From NCBI GenBank assembly GCA_043816305.1, contig JBDRHZ010000044.1, positions 1-7,650 on the forward strand: DNA of 7,650 bases. Direction: 5' to 3'. Each line of letters opens with the position of its first letter. The first letter of the stretch is position 1. A program made the position numbers and the translations under genes. The notes beneath the pieces are model-generated. The model ran no database searches. It had not been told where the DNA came from and saw nothing but the letters and a program-made list of their open reading frames with translations. Positions 1 through 5,561 of the stretch are shown here, piece by piece. The DNA is from JAHIVN01 sp018816645. GTDB taxonomy: Bacteria; Patescibacteriota; Dojkabacteria; JAHIVN01.

Positions 1-1
1 A

Positions 2-64
2 TGTTTTGTATGTGATCCTGTCCAATACCTGATTCCCATATTCAAGTATGACACAGATAAGTAA
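2..64 (+). CDS. possible C-terminal end of an upstream gene (partial)
   Basis: Frame 2 is open from the window edge to a TAA at 62-64 and encodes 20 residues (CFVCDPVQYLIPIFKYDTDK). The composition is protein-like, but a 63-base open frame is weak evidence on its own. I do not recognise the family. The stop codon lies inside the left arm of the perfect hairpin at 61-91, as expected if that hairpin closes this gene's transcript. It could equally be non-coding spacer. Confidence 0.25.
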   Translation, partial: CFVCDPVQYLIPIFKYDTDK

Positions 65-91
65 AATTTGAAAATTATTTTCAAATTTTAC
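61..91. repeat. perfect 14-bp AT-rich inverted repeat (hairpin)
   Basis: GTAAAATTTGAAAA (61-74) is followed by a TTA loop (75-77) and its exact reverse complement TTTTCAAATTTTAC (78-91). A perfect 14-bp stem with a 3-nt loop is very unlikely by chance. There is no T-run right after it, so it is not a classical intrinsic terminator. It could act as a transcript-end or RNA-stabilising hairpin, a protein-binding palindrome, or part of a mobile-element end together with the adjacent GC-rich hairpin. Confidence 0.75.
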
Positions 92-97
92 TGCTTC

Positions 98-121
98 ATC
101 CCCGGGCTAAAGCCCTGGGAT
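98..121. repeat. GC-rich REP-like / IS200-IS605-end-like hairpin
   Basis: ATCCCCGGGCT (98-108) and AGCCCTGGGAT (111-121) pair with a single mismatch (C103 opposite T116), giving an inner GGGC-TAAA-GCCC stem. The flanks read GCTTCATC on the left and TTTCGCC on the right. From memory, hairpins of this form (CCCCGGGCTAAAGCCCGGGG with a GATGAAGC-type flank on the other strand) resemble REP elements mobilised by Y1 transposases and the right ends of IS200/IS605 elements. No transposase or TnpB is visible, so this would be a solo or remnant copy. Confidence 0.55.
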
Positions 122-196
122 TTCGCCTAGGTTTTATTAAACTATTCTAACAAAAGAGTTATAAAAAGTATCTAGTCATTATGAAGTATAACCAAC

Positions 197-1132
197 ATGT
201 CAAAGGCCAATCTCAGAAAATTCGATCCTGTAAGTGACAAAAGATCCGTTTATGAAATCTATCAAGAAGTCCTTGGAGTCAAATGGCCTCTTGATCAAGA
301 TAGCTTTAATGAAGTACTAGATCATAAATCAACTGTTGCTTATGTTGCAATAGTATCTGGTAAAGCTGTCGGATTCATTATTACTCAAACCAATTCCAAT
401 AGTCGCAAAGGCTCACTAATACTTATCTGTGTAAAAAAAGAGTTCCAAAGGAAAAGAATAGGCTCAGAATTAGTACATATCTCATTAGGAATTTTGAATA
501 AGCGAGGAGTAAAACAAGTTCAGCTTGGGGCTGGCGGAAAAACATATCTATGGCCTGGCGTCCCAACAAATCTTCCTCAAGCAATAAGGTTCTTTAAATC
601 TTGCGGCTTTAAATATTCTGAAACAAGCTACGATCTGATAGGCGATCTGTCACAATATTCCACTCCCAGCTGGGTCTATGAAAGAACGCAAAAGTATAAC
701 ATTGGGTTTCAGCTTGCTAATGAAAAAGATGCTGATAAGATTTTAGAATTTGAGAAAAAGCATTTTCCTGAATGGTATGACCCTTTTAGCGCAAAAATCG
801 AGAATAAGGACTATGGAGATATTCTTTACGCCAAAGATAACGAGATACTAGGAACGGTTCTCCTTACAAGCAGAGATTCTAACTTCAAAGGAACAATCCT
901 CCAATGGCAAGGAATCCTTGGTCTAAATATGGGCGGATTTGGAGCACTCGGAATAACAAAGAACGCGAGAGACAAAGGAATCGGCATGGGGCTGGCCGCC
1001 AGAGCATCGGAAATCCTCAAACAAATGAGTGTAGAAAAATGTTTTCTTGGTTGGACCTGGCTTGTAGAATGGTACGCCAAACTTGGATACAAGGTATGGC
1101 GAGAATATAAGATGAGCTGGAAAAATCTTTAA
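197..1132 (+). CDS. tandem-domain GNAT family N-acetyltransferase
   Basis: This 311-residue protein carries two GNAT folds in tandem, so it probably transfers an acyl group from acyl-CoA to an amine; the substrate cannot be told from sequence. The N-terminal domain spans about residues 5-150, with a motif-A acetyl-CoA loop Q-R-K-R-I-G-S at 84-90 and a motif-B-like LPQAIRFFKSCGF segment near 126-138. The C-terminal domain spans about 168-311, with the loop R-D-K-G-I-G-M-G at 258-265 and the ending WYAKLGYKVWREYKMSWK. Both loops keep the R/Q-x-x-G-x-G/S pattern, so both domains may bind CoA, although in such pairs one is often degenerate. The ATG at 197 is chosen because the GNAT fold begins right after it; the ATG at 181 is out of frame. 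No clear Shine-Dalgarno is present. It appears to be monocistronic, between hairpin-rich gaps. The family call is firm; the function is open. Confidence 0.9.
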   Translation: MSKANLRKFDPVSDKRSVYEIYQEVLGVKWPLDQDSFNEVLDHKSTVAYVAIVSGKAVGFIITQTNSNSRKGSLILICVKKEFQRKRIGSELVHISLGILNKRGVKQVQLGAGGKTYLWPGVPTNLPQAIRFFKSCGFKYSETSYDLIGDLSQYSTPSWVYERTQKYNIGFQLANEKDADKILEFEKKHFPEWYDPFSAKIENKDYGDILYAKDNEILGTVLLTSRDSNFKGTILQWQGILGLNMGGFGALGITKNARDKGIGMGLAARASEILKQMSVEKCFLGWTWLVEWYAKLGYKVWREYKMSWKNL

Positions 1133-1235
1133 TAAATAGTTCTTGATTATACTATCGTACTGAAATTTTAAATTTTCATTTTTCGTAATATTGAGTATAT
1201 ACGTATTTCTTTTATTCTTCTTTTTAAAAAAGAAG

Positions 1236-1302
1236 CCGGGGTTTTCAAGTTTTTAGAAACAATGGTTTTCAAAACTGTTACTCTGAAACGTGAAAACCCC
1301 GG
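1236..1302. repeat. perfect 12-bp inverted repeat with a 43-nt loop
   Basis: CCGGGGTTTTCA (1236-1247) and TGAAAACCCCGG (1291-1302) are exact reverse complements. The loop holds smaller palindromes, including GTTTT-C-AAAAC at 1265-1275. GC-rich arms in an AT-rich spacer suggest selection for folding, or the remains of an inserted element. Confidence 0.7.
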
Positions 1303-1371
1303 ACCCCAAATATTTTATATCTATCGCTTAAATATCTGTAAATTGGTTGTCTTACATACAGGGTTTGGGGT

Positions 1372-1404
1372 GAGGCAACTGCCTGTCTGCCGACAGGTTG
1401 GCTC
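1372..1404. repeat. GC-rich hairpin with CCTGTC/GACAGG core
   Basis: The core CCTGTC (1382-1387), loop TGCC and GACAGG (1392-1397) is extended by GAGGCAA (1372-1378) against TTGGCTC (1398-1404) with one mismatch and a 3-nt bulge (CTG, 1379-1381). From memory, short CCTGYC/GRCAGG palindromes of this kind are dispersed in some CPR genomes; this is not verified here. Confidence 0.6.
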
Positions 1405-1521
1405 CAAAAAGTATATGTTTTGGTTCTTTATAAAAAGAACATACCCTCAATTCGTATAAACGCAATTACATGAAGTTCTCTTCCCTCTTTGCAAACATCT
1501 ATATATTTTACAACAGCTAAT

Positions 1522-1530
1522 TGTTATAAT
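1522..1530 (+). promoter_or_regulatory. extended -10 promoter for rsmI
   Basis: TGTTATAAT combines a perfect TATAAT (1525-1530) with the TGn extension. No good -35 lies at 16-18 bp spacing; TTTACA at 1507-1512 is only 12 bp away. Extended -10 promoters can work without a -35 box. Transcription would begin near 1537, about 20 nt before the GTG start, leaving a very short leader. Confidence 0.5.
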
Positions 1531-1557
1531 TAATTTATACATTTTATCGAGACTCAA

Positions 1558-2241
1558 GTGGAATCTATAGCAAAAGGAAAGCTTTTCGTCGTAGCAACAC
1601 CTATCGGAAACTTGGAAGATATCACTTTCCGAGCAATTAGAACTCTGAAAGAAGCCACAATCATACTAGCCGAGGATACAAGAAAAACTGCAAAGCTTCT
1701 GCACCACTATGATATAAACACAAAAATGCTCTCTTACAGAGACCAAAATCACAACAGAGTCATCTCACCTATTCTAGATATACTAAATAGTTGCCAAGAT
1801 ATCGCTCTTGTTTCGGACAGCGGAACTCCAACAATCTCGGATCCGGGATTCAAACTTGTTCGTGAGCTGGTGAACCACAGCATTGAAATAATATCAATTC
1901 CCGGACCATCAGCTGCAATAGCAGCGCTGTCTATATCAGGTCTCCCGACGGATAAATTTGTCTTTCTAGGTTTTCTACCAAAGGGTCAAAACAAGCAAAG
2001 ACTCCTACTGCAGAAATACAGTAACCTTGATGCCACAATAATTCTGTATGAATCGCCATATAGAGTGAAAAAACTTTTACACTCAATTCTCGATACACTG
2101 GGAGATAGAACTATAACTGTGGCAAATGACCTCACAAAGAAGTTCGAAAGAACCTGGCATGGGAAAGCCTCGGACGTTCTGACTATCCTAGAGGAAATCA
2201 CTCCTAAGGGAGAATTTACAGTCCTGATCTCAAAGGACTAA
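1558..2241 (+). CDS. rsmI: 16S rRNA (cytidine(1402)-2'-O)-methyltransferase RsmI
   Basis: RsmI uses S-adenosylmethionine to methylate the ribose of C1402 in 16S rRNA, in the decoding centre. The 227-residue product has the tetrapyrrole-methylase (SAM-MT III) fold with its family motifs in order: VATPIGNLEDIT (12-23), AEDTR (38-42), SDSGTPTISDPG (86-97), PGPSAA (115-120), GFLP (138-141), YESPYR (164-169) and a DLTKKFE block (191-197). The usual VSDAGTP is VSDSGTP here. E. coli RsmI is about 286 residues, so the small C-terminal domain is absent; the stop follows the core directly and no continuation is visible in other frames. The start is GTG at 1558, placing the family's KLFVVATPIGN strand at residue 8. 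No Shine-Dalgarno is evident. The gene stands alone behind an extended -10 promoter and converges on the HTH gene. Confidence 0.95.
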   Translation: MESIAKGKLFVVATPIGNLEDITFRAIRTLKEATIILAEDTRKTAKLLHHYDINTKMLSYRDQNHNRVISPILDILNSCQDIALVSDSGTPTISDPGFKLVRELVNHSIEIISIPGPSAAIAALSISGLPTDKFVFLGFLPKGQNKQRLLLQKYSNLDATIILYESPYRVKKLLHSILDTLGDRTITVANDLTKKFERTWHGKASDVLTILEEITPKGEFTVLISKD

Positions 2242-2258
2242 TAAATGTACGAGTTCTA

Positions 2259-2301
2259 CAACCTTGGGTTAGCTTTTTATAATAAGGAGCACCCCAACTT
2301 G
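2259..2301. terminator. imperfect hairpin between convergent genes, possible bidirectional terminator
   Basis: CAA-TTGGG-GC arms (from 2259, 2264 and 2272) face GC-CCCAA-TTG (to 2301), with small internal mismatches and a 15-nt AT-rich loop (2274-2288). It lies 17 bp after the rsmI stop, where both convergent transcripts must end. No clean T-run follows on either strand, so the assignment is weak. Confidence 0.3.
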
Positions 2302-2322
2302 TTCAAGTATATTCATCTTTTT

Positions 2323-2348
2323 GTTTAAAATATTTAAACGTTTAAAAC
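2323..2348. repeat. overlapping GTTTAAA palindromes
   Basis: GTTTAAA (2323-2329), its inverse TTTAAAC (2333-2339) and GTTTAAA (2340-2346) lie in succession, so TTTAAACGTTTAAA (2333-2346) is a perfect 14-bp palindrome. It lies in the convergent gap between rsmI and the HTH gene, too far from any start codon to be an obvious operator. It may aid transcript ends, bind a protein or be simple AT-rich chance structure. Confidence 0.45.
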
Positions 2349-2446
2349 GATGTTCACCTAGAGGCACTCGATCATCTTATAAGGATAATGGTTCTTGATG
2401 TTATCACAACTCCGCTTCTTCTAAATTTTGTTCTTCTGAAACTCTC

Positions 2447-3310
2447 CTAGCCCGCCCAGCCAGTTGACCCGGCATTATTTTGTGGTATCCATTCCTCCAA
2501 TTCATTCCTTATCGTTCTTATTACTTGTTCTGCTAGTCGTTTCAATTCATCTGGTGGTCTTTGCAGCTCACTTGAAATTTTTTTAGAATTCATACGCGCC
2601 TGATAAACGAGCCTGAGATAAATTACCCCTATCTTTTCCTGTTCGGTTCCCCGTCTCTCTAAATCCCTCAACACCTCTTCTACTATTCCTGCTATCTCTT
2701 CGATACCAGTTAAATCCCCTATCTTCCCGCCTACAAAAGTATAAGTATCTCCAAGTGAATTTTTCTCTATCAGCACCGAAAGACCTATCGTTTGCTGCTC
2801 CAGCATCAGTTTCGTTAATTCTCTTGCGGCAACTTCTAAAATATTAACAAGTATGATATCTTCTCCCTTGAGAACTCTCCTGGTCACCCTGGGGATAGCG
2901 TTGAAATCTTCTGTAAAATCTAACACAGCAAATCTCGAACGTATAAGCGTCACACCTCGCGACAGTCTCCCCTTTATTGATTGCTCAGAAACGCCAAGAC
3001 TAGCAGCTAAATCTCTCACATCGTAACCACACAAATAAACTGCATTAAGAAGTAAAGCATTAACCTTGTGTTGAGGAATTTCACCTAATCTTTTTACATA
3101 TTCTGAAGTTTTTTCAAGATGTTCGGGTCGAAGTGCTATAACTGTAACTTTCCTTGATACTACTGTTGTACCATCCACAACAGCCGTAGTTGCTCTAAAA
3201 ATCCTCCCTGCCAATTTATTTATACCTGCAGAATTGTATCCTTCTGCTTCTTTCGAAGATATTAGCTGTTCCAGCACAATTAGGGGATCGCTTTCACTTG
3301 CTTCAGTCAT
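2447..3310 (-). CDS. unrecognised protein with sigma-70 region 4-like helix-turn-helix
   Basis: I do not recognise this 287-residue family. Residues about 97-124 (DVRDLAASLGVSEQ, then SIKGRLSRGVTLIR) match the region-4 HTH of sigma factors and related regulators, so DNA binding is likely. The segment 82-127 can be aligned without gaps to 226-271 (KIGVIYLRLVYQ ... VIRTIRNEL), with 8 identities including K, L, V, Y, L, K, I, R and matching hydrophobic spacing, which hints at a second degenerate HTH. Residues 128-225 form a mixed alpha/beta linker. There is no membrane segment and no sigma region 2, so it is not a complete sigma factor. The ATG at 3310 is 51 nt after the rplY stop with no clear terminator between, so it is probably last in the yidC-jag-rplY operon. 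No Shine-Dalgarno is visible. The stop is TAG. A transcription regulator or an anti-/co-sigma-like factor are both possible. Confidence 0.8.
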   Translation of the reverse strand: MTEASESDPLIVLEQLISSKEAEGYNSAGINKLAGRIFRATTAVVDGTTVVSRKVTVIALRPEHLEKTSEYVKRLGEIPQHKVNALLLNAVYLCGYDVRDLAASLGVSEQSIKGRLSRGVTLIRSRFAVLDFTEDFNAIPRVTRRVLKGEDIILVNILEVAARELTKLMLEQQTIGLSVLIEKNSLGDTYTFVGGKIGDLTGIEEIAGIVEEVLRDLERRGTEQEKIGVIYLRLVYQARMNSKKISSELQRPPDELKRLAEQVIRTIRNELEEWIPQNNAGSTGWAG

Positions 3311-3361
3311 CGATTAAGGAAGAAATGTAATAAGGCTAATTGTTTTTTGAATTTCTTTTCA

Positions 3362-4069
3362 CTACTCCTTTTTCGCAGGAGCTTCTTCTTCACCCTTTTC
3401 TTCGCCCTCAGACTTTTCACCTTCTTCCTCCTCACCTTCCTCTTCCTCTTCTTTGCCCTCTTCAGCTTCCTCTTCTTCTGTTACAACTTCCTTTTCTTCC
3501 TCAACTATCTCTTTTTGCGGTGGCGCAATATACGCAAGCGTAGCACTCTCGGATATATCCGCTGCTAGTTCAACGCCTTCGGGCAAATCCAGATGTTCAA
3601 CTGCAAAGTTATCACCTATCTCATTAAGCTCGGAAACATCAACTATAAATTTCTCGGGCAACTTGTCTGGGAGACATCTTACCTCTAGGGTTTTAAATGG
3701 GATAACCAGAAACCCTAGCTTGTTTTTCACTGCAGTAGACTCCCCGGTAGTCTCAACTGGAACATCCGCAGTTACAGGTTTGGCCATATCCAGCTCATAA
3801 AAGGCAACATGAATCTCATCATCTGAAACTGGATTGTATTGGACTTCTCGAATCAAAGCTCTTACTGATTTTCCCTCCCCTTCTATTTCAAAATCAACAA
3901 GCTTGCTGTAACCTGAATCATTGAGTACTTTTCTAAATTCCTGAGCATTGACAGTTACATCTGTTGACTTCCTCTTTGGACCATACACAACTCCAGGAAG
4001 TATTCCTTCTCGTCTGAGAGAATCTGTTCTTTTCCTTTTCTCTTCTCTTCTTTGGACTTTTATCTTCAT
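3362..4069 (-). CDS. rplY: 50S ribosomal protein bL25 (Ctc/TL5 type) with acidic tail
   Basis: bL25 binds 5S rRNA in the central protuberance of the large subunit. The 235-residue product has the two-domain Ctc layout: the N-terminal L25 beta-barrel at about 3-95 (KRKRTDSLRREGILPGVVYG at 11-30, then the IHVAFYELD strand at 86-94) and the TL5 C-terminal beta domain at about 98-183 (VPVETTGESTAVK, LPDKLPEKFIVDVSELN). Residues 185-235 form a disordered tail with 28 Glu of 51 residues plus Lys and Gly. Acidic tails are common in long Ctc proteins, though this one is strongly biased; its DNA (3365-3517) is almost pure purine on the coding strand. The ATG at 4069 starts right at the conserved basic N-terminus. 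The gene is 34 nt after jag and is presumably cotranscribed with yidC-jag. The call is firm. Confidence 0.95.
   Translation of the reverse strand: MKIKVQRREEKRKRTDSLRREGILPGVVYGPKRKSTDVTVNAQEFRKVLNDSGYSKLVDFEIEGEGKSVRALIREVQYNPVSDDEIHVAFYELDMAKPVTADVPVETTGESTAVKNKLGFLVIPFKTLEVRCLPDKLPEKFIVDVSELNEIGDNFAVEHLDLPEGVELAADISESATLAYIAPPQKEIVEEEKEVVTEEEEAEEGKEEEEEGEEEEGEKSEGEEKGEEEAPAKKE
3365..3517 (-). repeat. low-complexity polypurine tract encoding the bL25 acidic tail
   Basis: About 150 bp is mostly CTT/CTC/TTC on the + strand, that is GAA/GAG/GGA codons on the coding strand. Such tracts are prone to length change by slippage and can form unusual DNA structures. It is coding, not a separate gene; open frames on the opposite strand here are Phe/Leu-rich artefacts. 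Confidence 0.8.
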
Positions 4070-4103
4070 TTCTAAATTATTCTTAATATTTTATATCCTA
4101 ATT

Positions 4104-4580
4104 TTATTCCTTTTTTGGAAATATGACTATATGTCTATCAGATCCCTCTCCCTCGCTCTCGGTTCTAACATCTTTATCATCCTGTAGAGTCAGGTGAATA
4201 ATTCGTCTTTCGAATGCAGTCAGGGGTGGAAGGGCAACTTTCTGGCTATTTTCTTTGACTTCCTCTACTGCTCTGCCTGCAAGAGATTTTAAGTAATCAT
4301 CCCTTCTCTCTCTATAATTATTTATATCTAGCAGAACTGATATATGTTCCCCGGCTTGATTTGAAATTATCTGGGAAAAAATCATCTGTAAAGCGTTTAA
4401 AGTCCCTCCACGGTATCCGATCAAAAATCCTAGGTTCTCTCCTTCTACAACAACCTTTATGAATTTCTTCTCATCCTCGTCAGTCTCAATCGTAACTTTT
4501 GCTGAGGCTTCAGGCTCCAGAGCTTTGAGTACCTTACTTACTATTTCCTCTGCTTTTTTTATCAGGTCCTTGTCTTTCAT
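4104..4580 (-). CDS. jag: KH-R3H RNA-binding protein Jag (KhpB-like, short form)
   Basis: Jag/KhpB binds RNA and in Gram-positives is linked to cell elongation and division; it is normally encoded directly after yidC, as here. The 158-residue product has a KH domain at about 25-90 with the loop IGYRGGTL (G-Y-R-G at 55-58) and an R3H domain at about 93-155. The R3H signature is R125-x3-H129 (ERRIIHL), followed by the family block SEGEGSDRHIVIFPK. The N-terminal Jag_N domain of full-length homologues (about 200 residues or more in total) is missing. The ATG at 4580 lies inside the end of yidC, a 47-nt overlap in another frame. No later plausible start precedes the KH domain, so the overlap seems real and suggests translational coupling. 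The protein should act in the cytoplasm, perhaps near the membrane. Confidence 0.93.
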   Translation of the reverse strand: MKDKDLIKKAEEIVSKVLKALEPEASAKVTIETDEDEKKFIKVVVEGENLGFLIGYRGGTLNALQMIFSQIISNQAGEHISVLLDINNYRERRDDYLKSLAGRAVEEVKENSQKVALPPLTAFERRIIHLTLQDDKDVRTESEGEGSDRHIVIFPKKE

Positions 4581-5439
4581 TATTTTTTAGTACTTTTAAA
4601 TTAAACCAAGCTATTACTTTTTCTTTATTCATAATAAGCTGCTGAATTATAACAAAGAGACTCTGTACCGTCCAGAAAATACTAACTCCTGAGGGAAATA
4701 CTTTCGCACCGCCCCAATAACCGAGCGATGTCACTATAGTAAAAATCGGAAAGATAAACATCATTTGCTTGCTTGCCATTCCCATCATCTGAGACATATC
4801 TGGCATATCATCATCTTTCTTTTTCTTCTTTTTTACTTCTTTCTTTTCCTCTTTCTTGGCACCAAAGGTTCGAATTCCGCTAAGGATTTGCGTTGAAAAT
4901 AACTGTGTGAGTCCAACCAGAACAGCAAGTACAGCGTAAGGAATAATACTGTGATCACTCCAAGAGAAATCAGCTGCTACCTTTGAAAGATCCATGCCCA
5001 AAAAGTTCAGATTTATCACCGTTCCATCAGCAAACTTGGAGATAAAAGGATATGCTACTTCGTTAAACGCCCCCGCTCCACTTTCAACAATAGCCCTAAT
5101 AACGTTTCTTACTTGAATCAAGAATATGATAAGAATAATCATCGGCAGACAGCCTCCAAGCTGACCCGGCAAGTACTTCGCTTGCAGCTTCGCCATCTGC
5201 TCGTTCAGTTTTTCCTTATTCTTTCCGTATTTTTTCTTCAGGGCATCATATTGCTTCTGAAACTCCTTGCCTCTTTCGGCAGATTTTATCTGTGCTTTTG
5301 TCATAGGATATGTCAAAACACGGCTGAAAACAGCAACAGCTACTATTGCCCATCCCAAGTTACTTCCAAGAAGTCTATAGAAAAAGACAAGAACATTAAA
5401 CGTAGGTTGGTAGAAAAGAATTCTAAAAATGTCTCCCAC
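4534..5439 (-). CDS. yidC: membrane protein insertase YidC (Oxa1 family)
   Basis: YidC inserts and folds membrane proteins, alone or with SecYEG. The 301-residue product has the five-segment core of Gram-positive-type YidC: an amphipathic N-terminus (FYQPTFNVLVFFY), TM1 about 28-45, a charged cytoplasmic helical hairpin about 47-89, TM2 about 97-115, TM3 about 164-183, TM4 about 226-245 and TM5 about 252-270. R40 in FSRVLTYPM matches the conserved groove arginine. There is no large periplasmic domain and no lipobox. Odd features are a Lys/Glu-rich insert in the TM3-TM4 cytoplasmic loop (AKKEEKKEVKKKKKKDDD, 194-211) and a basic tail. The start is GTG at 5439; the upstream ATG at 5455 is out of frame. 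It is the first gene of the operon behind a strong promoter and overlaps jag. No rnpA or rpmH lies upstream, unlike the common bacterial order. Confidence 0.95.
   Translation of the reverse strand: MGDIFRILFYQPTFNVLVFFYRLLGSNLGWAIVAVAVFSRVLTYPMTKAQIKSAERGKEFQKQYDALKKKYGKNKEKLNEQMAKLQAKYLPGQLGGCLPMIILIIFLIQVRNVIRAIVESGAGAFNEVAYPFISKFADGTVINLNFLGMDLSKVAADFSWSDHSIIPYAVLAVLVGLTQLFSTQILSGIRTFGAKKEEKKEVKKKKKKDDDMPDMSQMMGMASKQMMFIFPIFTIVTSLGYWGGAKVFPSGVSIFWTVQSLFVIIQQLIMNKEKVIAWFNLKVLKNNERQGPDKKSRGNSK
4807..4857 (-). other. Lys-rich cytoplasmic loop insert of YidC
   Basis: Residues 195-211 are nearly all Lys, Glu and Asp, with six consecutive lysines at 203-208. The position, between TM3 and TM4, faces the cytoplasm. 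A basic loop or tail in Oxa1/YidC proteins can contact the ribosome; that role here is inference. Confidence 0.5.
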
Positions 5440-5480
5440 AGGAATTCGTTATCATCTTAAATATTCCAAAACCGAATCTG

Positions 5481-5509
5481 ATTCTATCAGTCAGTAGTTA
5501 CTTAGTCAA
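5481..5509 (-). promoter_or_regulatory. strong sigma-70-type promoter of the yidC-jag-rplY operon
   Basis: Read on the minus strand, TTGACT (5509-5504) is followed after exactly 17 bp by TAGAAT (5486-5481). Each box matches the consensus at five of six positions, and TGA just before the -10 supplies the TGn extension. The predicted start is near 5474, giving a leader of about 35 nt before the yidC GTG. It lies directly downstream of the surface-gene terminator. Confidence 0.75.
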
Positions 5510-5529
5510 TGGATTATTATACGTCAAAA

Positions 5530-5561
5530 CACAAAAATACTGCGCTGATTGTATCAGCACA
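5530..5561 (-). terminator. intrinsic terminator of the surface protein gene
   Basis: On the minus strand the transcript forms GCTGAT-ACA-ATCAGC (5558-5544), extended by a TG/CA closing pair across one mismatch (5561/5541), followed by GTATTTTTGTGTTTTG. The hairpin begins about 30 nt after the surface-gene TGA and ends just before the yidC promoter, the right place to insulate the two transcripts. The stem is only moderately GC-rich. Confidence 0.65.

Larger units (their letters stand above)
1190..1451. mobile_element. palindrome cluster, possible decayed MITE-like element or structured RNA
   Basis: At least four inverted repeats lie within 262 bp. CTTCTTTTT/AAAAAGAAG sits at 1217-1235. CCGGGGTTTTCA at 1236-1247 pairs exactly with TGAAAACCCCGG at 1291-1302. 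ACCCCAAA at 1303-1310 pairs with TTTGGGGT at 1364-1371. CCTGTC-TGCC-GACAGG (1382-1397) is extended by GAGGCAA/TTGGCTC with one mismatch. GTTCTTT/AAAGAAC spans 1423-1440. The two outer hairpins share a near-identical core (TTCTTTTTAAAAAAGAA on the left, TTCTTTTTATAAAGAA on the right read from the other strand). ATTGAG occurs outside both in inverted orientation (1190-1195 and 1446-1451), so imperfect terminal inverted repeats are possible. No transposase is present and no clear target duplication is seen. An RNA role is an equal alternative. Confidence 0.4.
1133..1557. other. 425-bp intergenic region dominated by inverted repeats
   Basis: I see no convincing gene between the acetyltransferase and rsmI. 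Just after the acetyltransferase stop is an AT-only weak hairpin (GAAATT..AATTTTC, 1162-1177) followed by TTTTT (1179-1183), which may be a poor terminator. The middle (about 1190-1451) is a dense set of palindromes listed separately. The right end (1500-1557) is AT-rich and carries the rsmI promoter. The only longer open frame (1262-1459) runs through the palindromes and does not look like protein. Confidence 0.7.

Noticed and set aside
98..121. Intrinsic terminator
   Set aside because: The GC-rich stem is followed by TTTCGCC rather than a T-run, and its form fits a REP/IS200-type hairpin better.
826..1092. Antisense open frame within the acetyltransferase gene
   Set aside because: The sense strand encodes clear GNAT motifs across the same bases; the antisense product has no recognisable features.
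1190..1451. CRISPR array
   Set aside because: The repeats are inverted and differ from one another; there are no regularly spaced direct repeats and no cas gene.
1262..1459. 65-codon open frame on the + strand
   Set aside because: It runs through the palindrome cluster, has no recognisable domain and no ribosome binding site, and its composition follows the repeats rather than a protein.
2242..2446. Missing C-terminal domain of RsmI encoded after a frameshift
   Set aside because: None of the frames after 2241 shows the C-terminal domain; the gap is AT-rich spacer.
3340..3568. Phe/Leu-rich open frames on the + strand, resembling a membrane peptide
   Set aside because: They are antisense to the Glu-rich tail of bL25; the hydrophobicity comes from the complementary pyrimidine tract.
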